A stretch of 64,000 bases of DNA from Musa acuminata AAA Group (taxonomy: Eukaryota > Streptophyta > Magnoliopsida > Zingiberales > Musaceae): the NCBI RefSeq assembly GCF_036884655.1, contig NC_088355.1:24432501-24496500 (forward strand), given 5' to 3'. The notes under the pieces were generated by a model, which saw nothing but the letters and a program-made list of their open reading frames with translations, searched no databases and was not told where the DNA came from. The position numbers and the translations under genes are program-made. Below, piece by piece: positions 13,023 through 23,003 of the stretch (within the stretch, counting starts at the first letter, position 1; each line of letters opens with the position of its first letter).

Positions 13023-13821
13023 TGATCCCAGAATTCTGGGATTTGATCGATTTGATCGTTTTGAGCTCGAATTTTGAATTGGTTTGGGGCCTATAAATAC
13101 CCCACCCATTCAGCACTGAAAAGATACAGACCTATACCGAAATTGTGATCTTTTCTGTGATTCTAAAGAGCTCAAAAGTGTTGTAAAGCCTTTAAGTCTC
13201 CTCCTTCTGTTCTTCAAGTTTTCAATTGTAAAGTGAGGAGAGAAAGGTCTGTAAAGGTTGTCTCCTAAGCCTGCCAAAAGGAGAGAAATTGTAAGAGGGA
13301 AGTTTGGCCTTCGCCCATTGAAGGAAGGCACCTAGTTGACGTCGGCAACCTCATCGGTGGAGGAAGCCAAAAGTGGAGTAGGTCAAGGCTGACCGAACCA
13401 CTCTAAATCTCTGGTTTGCGTTTATTTTCGAGCACTTTATCATTACTACAAACCTCCCTCATCACTACTGCTCTCTGCGCTTTCACGAACAAGATCTAAG
13501 TGCTGTTCTTCCAAATCTGCATTCAGACGTAAACTCGTATTTTCATACATTACAGTTTACGTTTACGTTTGATTCTGCAGAACTGTTTTCCGTGCTTTTA
13601 CGAACGAGCTTCCTTGCAGTTTACGCTTACATTTTAATCCTATTAATAACTGCAATCTGTCCTCTACGATTTTACGAACGAGTTTCAACATTTAGACGTA
13701 AAACTGCATTCAGACGTAAATCGGCTTTCTTCGCTCAATCTTCAGATTTCAGTTCACGTTTACGTCTTAGTTTCAACTGCATACTGCCTTCTGCGAGTAT
13801 ACAAACGAGTTTCAAAGTTTA

Positions 13822-14090
13822 GACGTAAATCTGCGTCTAACTGCGTTTAGACGTAAATCTGCGTTTAGACGTAAAACTGCGTTTAAACGTAAAACTGCGT
13901 TTAGACGTAAAACTACGTTTAGACGTAAATCTGCGTTTAGACGTAAAACTACGTTTAGACGTAAAACTGCGTTTAGACGTAAATTTGCGTTTAGACGTAA
14001 ATCTGCATTTAGACGTAAATCTGAGTTTAGACGCAAAACTGCGCTTAGACGCAATCTGCGCTTAGACGCAAACTGCACTTAGATACAAAC
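13822..14090 (+). repeat. 18-bp tandem array (TTTAGACGTAAATCTGCG type) in LTR1
   Basis: About 15 units of an 18-bp sequence alternating between tttagacgtaaatctgcg and tttagacgtaaaactgcg, ending in gcttagacgcaa variants. It lies downstream of the TATA box, so in the transcribed R/U5 part of the LTR. Confidence 0.92.
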
Positions 14091-14214
14091 TGAGAATTTG
14101 CTTTTGCATCATAATAGTTTTTGAACAAACGCAGCTTTTGGTTTTTAATCGTTATAAGATTTCCGCTGCACTAATTCACCCCCCCCCCCTCTTAGTGCTC
14201 TCGATCCTAACAAT

Positions 14215-14226
14215 TGGTATCAGAGC
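14215..14226 (+). other. primer binding site (initiator tRNA-Met), body 1
   Basis: TGGTATCAGAGC, complementary to the 3' end of plant initiator tRNA-Met, two bases after the LTR. Confidence 0.93.
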
Positions 14227-14262
14227 GGGGTATTTCTCATTTCGGATTTACACCCGAGAGAA

Positions 14263-15261
14263 ATGACTTTTCAAGAGGGCTGTTCGGTCTTTCGTCCACC
14301 GTTCTTTAACGGATTGGACTACACTTATTGGAAAACTCGAATGAGAGTTTTCTTAATTTCTCTAAATCTGGATTTATGGAATATCATTGAAAACGGTTTT
14401 CAACTTCCCTCCAAACCGATGAACGAATGGTCGGTTTTGGAGAAGAAGAATTTTTCTTTAAACGCAAAGGCTATGAATGCCTTATTTTGCGCATTGGACA
14501 AAAATGAGTTCAATCGGATTTCTACGTGTGAAACGGCTTTCGATATTTGGCGCACTCTTGAAATCACGCACGAGGGAACTAGTAGAGTCAAAGACTCGAA
14601 AGTTAATATTCTACTGCTTGATTTCGAGCTTTTTCATATGAAACCAAGCGAAACCGTTGTTGACATGTACACCCGTTTTACGGATGTCATCAATGGTTTA
14701 AAATCACTTGGTAAAAGCTTTTCGGATTTTGAACTCGTTAACAAAGTTTTGCGCTCACTTTCTAAAACTTGGGATTCAAAAGTAACTGCTATTCAAGAAT
14801 CGAAAAACTTGAACCATTTTCCACTTGAAGAACTAATTGGTTCATTGATCACATATGAAATGACGTGCAATGCACGTGAAGAACTTGAGAACCACCTTCC
14901 AAAGAACAGGAAGGATTTGGAACTCTAGACAAATGAATGCCACTTGAGCGATGACTCAAGTGATGAGGACAATGATGAACAAACCAACCTTCCAAAGAAC
15001 AGGAAGGATTTGGGACATAGAACATTTGAAAACCACTCGAGCATAAGCTCAAGTGATGGTGAACTTAAAATGAAACGAAAATTAAAAAGCAAAAAGAATG
15101 GAACTACTTGCTTTAAACGCAAGAAGAAGAACAAAAATTGGGATGAATCGAGCTCCTCCGAAGAAGAGAAAGTCAACAAAAGCAAGGCGGCAAACTACGC
15201 CTTAACAGCCTACAATGATGAGGTAATCGAAATCCCCCTAATTTACTTCGAAATTACATGA
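14263..15261 (+). pseudogene. gag-like frame of body 1, with one in-frame stop and no zinc knuckle
   Basis: 333 codons from ATG 14263 to the terminal stop, interrupted by TAG at 14926-14928 (the sister copy has TGG). The N-terminal ~215 residues are the copia gag core (YTYWKTRMRVFLISLNLDLW, LVNKVLRSL). The C-terminal part is acidic and serine-rich, with the LPKNRKDL module present twice. It ends in a Lys-rich stretch with a single Cys where family B has a CCHC knuckle. Nothing downstream encodes pol. Confidence 0.85.
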
Positions 15262-17253
15262 TGCTTTTCATGATGCACTTTTCTTTTTTGTTTAAATTTT
15301 CTTAAAAATTATATTTTTAATAATTTAATAATGAAAATGCAAAAATATGATCATGCTTGTAATCTTGAAAATGATAATGAAAATTGCATGTCTTATGTTA
15401 ATGCAAGATAGAAATCTAATGATTTTACACCTAGTGAGATTAATCTTATTTATGTGCTTGAGAAGCAAGAATGTATATTTTGATGATTTTCATATTGCTT
15501 TTCAATGACGATACATGGCTTTTGTCTGGAAGGCTTGATATTTTTCATTGTCTTTGTTTATGAAATATAATGTATGGTTTTGACATAAAAATAAAGATTT
15601 GAGCATGCTATTATAAAGTCAATCATAGATTAAAACTAAAGAGGTTTTAGGCATCTATAAGAATCATTCAAAATTATGTTCAATGAAACCTTGCTTAATG
15701 TTGCAATGAAAATATTAAAGTTATACTTGATGATTTCAGATTTGACAAATGCTACACTTTAAATATGAATCATTCTTCAATCAGATTAAATGCTTCAATC
15801 ATTTTCTATCTCTAAGAGTTCTCGATTTTGGGGAAATACAAGTGATAAATTCATTTATGATATCTTGTAAATCACTTGAATTATGAATGAGTTTTTCTTT
15901 TTTATGATGTGTTAAAAGAATCACTTAAAAAGAAAATGTTTTTCCCATTTTATCGAGATTAATGATTTCATGATATTATGTGAATCTCAAAACTGATTTT
16001 GATGAAATAGTAATAACGTTATTCATGTTATAAATCTTAAAAATGATAATATGCTTCATGTGATAATATGAATACATGAAACACTTATGATATTCTGTGT
16101 ATTCATAAAATATTTATCTCATCATCCAATAACTCTTCTTGATATTCCTTATGAGATGAAATGAAATAATGCATGAAATACAAATGAGGAGTTAATGATC
16201 ATGCATAATAGGATGTAATGAATTCTAGATACCATCATTTGAATATCTATGATCATGCTGCCAAAATGATATATCATGAATGCTTGAATATCATGTTTGA
16301 TATGCTCATGATGATGATTGATTTTTCAGTATCATGCATAAATTTTTTGAAATGTAATGTTAATGAATTTGTGCATTGAAACTATAATGATGCACAAATA
16401 AGAATGATTACTTACCTTTGTCATGATTTAGAAATTGATGTAAAGGGTTTTTCCCTTGTTGACAATGACAAAGGGGGAGATAGCTAGTTTGCACAAGTCA
16501 AGAAGATGCAAAAACTTGATTGCCAGCTTGCCTATCGTAAGTTGCAAAGATTGCTAACTTGCTTATTTCAAGAAGCAAAAGTTGTCTTCTTGAACATCAC
16601 CATCTTGAATATCTCAAGAAGCAAGACTTGCAACTTGCACATTACAATAGGAAGCAATAATCATGAGCCTACACAAGAAAGTTATCTTACATTTGCTTTC
16701 AAAGTTTTTTGCTAGCTTGTATATTGTGAAACTTGTACATCGTAAAAATTGCTAGCTCGTAGTCTAAAGAGAAGCGAAAAGCTGCTATCTCAAAAGAAGC
16801 AAATGTGCTATCTTGCCTATCTCAAGAGGCAAAAATGCTAACTTGCGCATCTAGCAAAGTGAGCAAAATTTTCAAGAAGCAAGAGTTGCCTTCTTGAACA
16901 TCTCTAATTTGCTAGCTTGCATGATGTAGAACTTGCTATCTTGAACATTACCAAAAGTGCTATCTTATATGCTATAAAACTTGCATATCTAAAACTTGAT
17001 AGCATGAATGTTCTAAGCATGATGTAACACTTGCTAAATCTTCTAGCTCCAAGATTGCATGATGATAAAACTTGATACTATGATTTTCATGCAATGAGTT
17101 GAACCAATATCACACACACTTGATTGTAGTACTTCTCCTTTTTGTTGATGACAAAGGGGGAGAAGCATGTTGATGACATGACATGTGATGCATAAGTTTA
17201 TGCATAAGTTCATGTTGACGTGTTGCAAGTATTCATGATGAATATTGCAATGA
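15262..17253 (+). other. AT-rich non-coding interior of body 1
   Basis: No coding potential. Short words such as cttgctatcttgaaca and gctagcttgcacat recur irregularly at 16490-17040. PPT-like words aaagggggaga occur at 16470-16480 and 17153-17165, ahead of the real polypurine tract. Multiplied PPT-like motifs in the 3' non-coding region are, to my knowledge, a Sirevirus trait. Confidence 0.75.
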
Positions 17254-17341
17254 CTTGAATTCAGTTTGAATTCAAGGTTCTATCAATATGGCATATTGAT
17301 AGGGGGAGTTTGTTTAAACTCCGGGAGTTAAGTTTAACTCC
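17254..17341 (+). promoter_or_regulatory. cluster of four palindromes before the polypurine tract, body 1
   Basis: Consecutive inverted repeats: 17254-17276 (10-bp arms, 3-nt loop), 17280-17302 (11-bp arms, 1-nt loop), 17305-17322 (7-bp arms) and 17324-17341 (8-bp arms, 2-nt loop). The same cluster is at 22879-22966 and, inverted, at about 34464-34558. Confidence 0.85.
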
Positions 17342-17364
17342 GTCATCAAGTGGTTGTCATCATC

Positions 17365-17378
17365 AAAAAGGGGGAGAT
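17365..17378 (+). other. polypurine tract, body 1
   Basis: aaaaagggggagat lies directly against the TG of LTR2; plus-strand DNA primer site. Confidence 0.92.
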
Positions 17379-19897
17379 TGTTGAATCTCGTATTTTGATG
17401 ATGAAACTACTTGATATATGTTTATGATTTAATCTGCGTTTTGAGTGACGCAGGATGCTTCGATCAGGATGAGACAATTAAAGCAGGAAAATCATGTTGT
17501 GCCGAAGGAACATGTAAGAAGATTGGACGTCGGGTCGGTGGATCGGTCGACGTATCGACAGAAGGCTTCGGGCCGTGGACTCGGGCATCGGGCCAAGAAG
17601 AGAGGGTATTGTGCCAAGGATATCGGAGTTGCGGAGTCAACTGGACGATTGGGCAATAGGCTGCAGGAGAGGACGATGCGCCGAAGAATCGGATAAAGCG
17701 TCGAGGGACCAATGACATGCCGGACAACTTGGTTAATTGCTTAGGATTAATTGTCTCGATCGAAGTTTTGTTTTAATTGTGCAGGATTAACTATGATAAC
17801 GATGAAGACATAAAGCGAAACAAAGTGTCGGAGTAAGCGCGAAGGATTTGTTGCGAGTTCGAGAGTTCGACGGAAGTCCGAAGGTTCGTCGGGAATGCTA
17901 CCGGAACTAGCCGAGAATGAGTTGGGAGCTTGCCGAAGGGTTTTTCGGAAGCTCGCCGGAAGGTTCGTTGGAAGTTCGCGGAGCTCGCCGAGAAAGACCG
18001 GAGCTTGCCGAAGAAGCTCGTTAGAACGCGCTAAGATCAAATCGTGAAGTCTAGGAGCTTGCCGGGAGTCCGCAGAATGGTTTCCGAGAGTTCATCGGAA
18101 GACCGCCGGAAGTTTGCTGGAAGCTCGCCTGAAGAAGTCTTGACTTGCGGACTTTGTAATAGCTTAGAAAATGTCTTTAAATTCATAGTTAGCACGTTAA
18201 TTAGGGTTAGGATTAGGTGTTAATCCTATAACCCAAGTAGGGGCCAATTTGGCCCAAGTTCGGACTGGTTTGGGTCAAGTTTAGAGCCAAACCAAGTGAG
18301 CTGAAATAGTGAAAGAGGTGGCACCGCCAGGCAGGGAGGTAGCACCGCCCAGGCTATGTCTCCCAGCGAGACTAGGAGGTACAACCGCCCCAGCCAAGAG
18401 GTGTAACCGCCCTGAGCTCAGTCTTCGAGCTAGACTGGGCGGTGCAACCTCCCTGATAGAGAGGTGGCACCGCCTGAGCTCAGTCTTCGATCTAGATTGG
18501 GCGGTGCAACCTCCCTGACAGAGAGGTGGCACCGCCTGAGCTCAGTCTTCGAGCAAGACTGGGCGGTGCAACCTTCCTGACAGAGAGGTGGCACCGCCTG
18601 AGCTCGGTCTTCGAGCTTTGCCAGGCGGTGCAACCTCTCCAGTCAAGAGGTGCAACCGCCTGATCCCGAAATTCCGGGATTTGATCGTTTTGAGCTCCAA
18701 ATTTGAATTGGGTTGGGGCCTATAAATACCCCACCCATTCAGCACTGAAGGTATATAGATCCACACCGAATTCTTGATCTTTTCAGTGATTCTAAGAGCT
18801 CAAATTTGTGTAAAGTCCAAAAGTTCTCCTCTTTTATGTTCTTTAAGTCTTGAGCTGTAAAGAGAGGAGAGAAAGGATCTGTAAGGGTTGTCTCCTGAGC
18901 CCGTCAAAAGGAGAGAAACTATAAAAGGGCAGTTGGCCTTCGCCTATTGAAGGAAGGCCCCTAGTTGACGTCGGTGACCTCGCCGGTGGAGGAAGCCAAA
19001 AGTGGAGTAGGTCAAGACTGACCGAACCACTCTAAATCTCTGGTTTACGTTTATTTTGAGCACTTTATCATTACTGCAAACCTCTTACATAGCTACTGCT
19101 CTCTGCGCTTTTACGAACAAGTTTCTAAGTTCTAATCTTTCCGAATCTGGATTCAGACGTCAATAGGTGTTTTCGTACGATCTTTACATTGCAGCTTACA
19201 TTTACGTCTTGAATCTGTTTATAACTGCGAACTATCTTCTGCGCTTTTACGAACGAGTTTCCTTGCAGTTTACATTTACATTTTGTTTCTATTTATAACT
19301 GTAAACTGTCTTCTGCAATTTTACGAACGAGTTTCAACATTTAGACGTAAAACTGCATTTAGACTTAAATCGGTTTTCCTCGCACAATCATCAGATTTCA
19401 GTTTACGTTTACATCTTGATTTCAACTGCATACTGCCTTCTGCGAGTATACAAACGAGTTTCAAAGTTCAGACGTAAATCTGCGTTTAAGAAGTAAATCT
19501 GTGTTTAGACGTAAATCTGCTTTTTGCAGATTACTTTTTGAGCTGTACAATAGTAGCACATTGTCTTTATACTTCTGCTTAAACTGCGCTTAGACGCAAA
19601 CTGTGTTTAGACGCAAACTGCGCTTAGACGCAATCTACGCTTAGACGCAAACTGCGCTTAGACGTAATCTGCGCTTAGACGCAAACTGCGCTTAGACACA
19701 ATCTGAGTTTAGATGCAATCTGCATTTAGACGCAAACTGTGTTTAAACGTAAACTACACTTAATCATAAGTAATCTTAGAATCGGCTTTTGCATCAAAAT
19801 AGTTTTTATCGAACGAACGCAGCTTTCGTTTTTAATCGCTGAAAGATTTCCGCTGCACTAATTCACCCCCCCCCTCTTAGTGCTCTCGATCCTAACA
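17379..19897 (+). repeat. LTR2 of the family A array (shared central LTR)
   Basis: 2,519 bp. TATAAATA at 18721-18728; GGTGCAACCGCC-type cluster 18315-18662; 18-bp array with TTTAGACGCAAACTGCG variants at about 19467-19760. By eye closer to LTR3 than to LTR1. Confidence 0.92.
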
Positions 19898-19899
19898 AT

Positions 19900-19911
19900 T
19901 GGTATCGGAGC
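19900..19911 (+). other. primer binding site, body 2 (one mismatch)
   Basis: TGGTATCGGAGC: one A-to-G change from the consensus initiator tRNA-Met site. Confidence 0.88.
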
Positions 19912-19947
19912 GGGGTATTTCTCATTTCGGATTTACACCCGAGAGAA

Positions 19948-20958
19948 ATGGCTCTTCAAGAGGGCTTTTCGGTCTTTCGTCCACCGTTCTTTAACGGATT
20001 GGACTACACTTATTGGAAAACTCGAATGAGAGTTTTCTTGATTTCTCTAAATCTGGATTTATGGAATATCGTTGAAAACGATTTTCAACTTCCCTCTAAA
20101 CCGATGAACGAATGGTCGGACTTGGAGAAGAAGTATTTTTCTTTAAACGCAAAGGCTATGAATGCCTTATTTTGCGCTTTGGACAAAAATGAGTTCAATC
20201 GGGTTTCTTTGTGAGAAACGACTTTCGATATTTGGCGCACTCTTGAAATCACGCACGAGGGAACTAGTAGAGTCAAAGACTCGAAAGTTAATATTTTACT
20301 GCATGATTTCGAGCTTTTTCATATGAAACCAAGCGAAACCGTTGTTGACATGTACACCCGTTTTACGGATGTCGTCAATGGTTTAAAATCACTTGGTAAA
20401 AGCTTTTCAGATTTTGAACTCGTTAACAAAGTTTTGCGCTCACTTTCTAAAACTTGGGATTCAAAAGTAACTGCTATTCAAAAATCGAAAAACCTAAACA
20501 ACTTACCACTTGAAGAACTAATTGGTTCATTGATGACATATGAAATGGTGCACAATGCACATGATGAACATGTTGAACACAATCACCTTCCAAAGAACAG
20601 GAAGGATTTGGAACTCTGGACAAATGAATGCCACTTGAGCGATGACTCAAGTGATGAGGACAATGATGAACAAACCAACCTTCCAAAGAACAGGAAGGAT
20701 TTGGGACATAGAACATTTGAAGACCACTCGAGCATAAGCTCAAGTGATGGTGAACTTAAACTACAAATGAAACGAAAATTAAAAAGCAAAAAGAATGGAA
20801 CTACTTGCTTTAAACGCAAGAAGAAGAACAAAAATTGGGATGAATCGAGCTCCTCTGAAGATGAGAAAGTCAACAAAAGCGAGGCGACAAACTACGCCTT
20901 ACCAGCCTACGACATTGAGGTAATTAAAATGCCTTTGGTTTATTTTAAAATTACTTGA
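19948..20958 (+). pseudogene. gag-like frame of body 2, with one in-frame stop and no zinc knuckle
   Basis: 337 codons from ATG 19948, broken by TGA at 20212-20214, where body 1 has a Cys codon. The gag core is followed by a duplicated LPKNRKDL acidic module and a basic tail (KRKLKSKKN), as in body 1. The two copies are broken at different positions, so the lesions arose after they separated. The missing zinc knuckle is shared. Confidence 0.85.
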
Positions 20959-22989
20959 TGCTTTCATGATATATTTTCTTTTTTAGTTTAGAATTAATTT
21001 TCTTGAAAATTACATGTTTAAAAATAAAAATACAAAAAATTATGATCATGCTGATAATTTTGAAAATGATAATATTACATGATAAACAATAAAATGATTT
21101 TGATCATGGTTAAGAAGTAATAATGTGTATCATGTTTGATTAACATTGTTGAATGAAATCACGTTTGATTTAAAGTAATGCATAAAGATGTAATATTAAA
21201 TGGTTATTAACAATTTTATGCATGAGATTTTAAGTTATCCATGATCATGAGCTTGTTTGGTCTTCTTGATTTAATTTCAAGATCTATAGCAAAAATCATG
21301 TCTGAATATATGAAAGTGTTAATTTCATTTTCGGATTCACTTAACAATTGGTATCTTAACAATCAGATTCTCTCATACACTTATGAAAAATATTTTTCTA
21401 AAATGGATTTGATGAAATGATTCCTACTTATAAATTCCATCTTGAAATATGAATGATAGTGTTTTTACTTGCAAAGATTTGTTTCACATTCATATCTCCT
21501 ATGATTCATGTGCAGAAAAAGAATTTATAAATCATAATACAATGAGATTTCTTATGCAAAGTGCTTTTGTGATTCTTTGCTAAAGAGAATAATCATAATC
21601 ATGATCTTGATAATTATAACATGAAGCTCTTTATAAATCAAGATCGTTCATTATGCTCCCTACATTTATCAAAAAGGAGTTCTTCAAATGAAATGCAATT
21701 CAATGAAGTGTCATATTGATATCTTGAAACTTGGAATATTTTAAAATGTGATCTTGATAAGAATGTTTCAAGTTGCTCTTTGTACTTTATCTTTTCGAAT
21801 GAATCATGAGCCTTGATATCATATATTTCATAATACAAGATTTCTTTGCCTTATGTCTTGAACTTTCATGCTTATCTTAATTTGGCATATAAAGACTAAG
21901 GCATGCTTAGATGAAAAAGAATCTCTTAATAAAATGCTTTTCCCATCTGATCGAGATTAATGATTTCATGATATTTTGTGAATCTCGAAATTAATTTTAA
22001 TGACTTGATTATGAATTTCAAGTTAATGATTTGATTTGAATAAGTTTTATCTAAATCATAATCTTGATCTTGCAAAATTGAAGTCACAAATAATATCTTG
22101 TGGTATTCATGAATTGATACTCACAATACGAAAGCATTGATATTCATGACTTGAATTGGATTGAAACATTGTATGCTTAAATTAATCATTCTCCTATGTT
22201 TCAAAAATTCCTTAAATGCCTTATGTGATGATTGAAAACTAACTTGCTTTATGATGAATCATAAATCATGACTTGATCTATGATGTAAATGCCTTGAAAT
22301 GATTGAAATATTTAACATTTTTATGCTCTTCCCCCTACTTTCGTCTTGTTTTCAATGATAAAATAGGGAGAAGTTTTGATCATGCATGGTAGGATATAAT
22401 TTGACAAAATTGATACCATCATGATATGAAACATTTATGATGTGCAATTATGCATGCAATACTTGTGCTTTCTAATTATGATATGATGTATTGCATATGA
22501 TGTAAATCATGATTTAAAATGCTATGAGTGCCAAGTTACACATTTTGAGAAGAAATTGTTATATTAAAACATTAATGTAATTATGAATGGTGATATGATA
22601 TCATGCATGTAATACTTCAACTTATGATAATGATGCATGTAATGATAAAATATTCATGATGAAAAATTGTCTTGACATTCATAACTTGATTAGTCATCCC
22701 TTGTCATGATTTTGAAATCGTTGTAAAAGGAAAAAAGAACTACAAAACTGTATTCTCTCTTTCGTTTTGTTGATGACAAAGGGGGAGAAGTAGGTTGATA
22801 ACATGACATGTGATGCATAAGTTTATGCATATGTTCATGTTGACGTGTTGCAAGTATTTATGATGAATATTGCAATGACTTGAATTCAGTTTGAATTCAA
22901 GGTTCTATCAATATGGCATATTGATAGGGGGAGTTTGTTTAAACTCCGGGAGTTAAGTTTAACTCCGTCATCAAGTGGTTGTCATCATC
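20959..22989 (+). other. AT-rich non-coding interior of body 2
   Basis: No gene. The first ~120 bp align with body 1; beyond that the two interiors differ, and this one lacks the short dispersed words seen at 16490-17040. A PPT-like word gacaaagggggagaag is at about 22778-22793. The palindrome cluster lies at 22879-22966 and the polypurine tract at 22990-23003. Confidence 0.75.
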
Positions 22990-23003
22990 AAAAAGGGGGA
23001 GAT

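Larger units (their letters stand above)
11770..14212 (+). repeat. LTR1 of the family A array
   Basis: 2,443 bp, TG...CA. TATAAATA box at 13092-13099 inside gggcctataaataccccac. U3 holds a cluster of GGTGCAACCGCC words (about 12625-13022). An 18-bp repeat array occupies about 13822-14090. The first part resembles LTR2/LTR3, while from roughly 12650 onward it resembles the family B LTRs. Confidence 0.92.

Noticed and set aside
12519..13025. Gly/Ala/Pro/Cys-rich frames on both strands in the LTRs
   Set aside because: They follow the GGTGCAACCGCC words of U3 and recur in every LTR with frame changes.
13822..14090. Regular 18-bp repeats resembling a CRISPR array
   Set aside because: Units are contiguous with no unique spacers, lie inside an LTR and recur in five LTRs; the genome is a plant.
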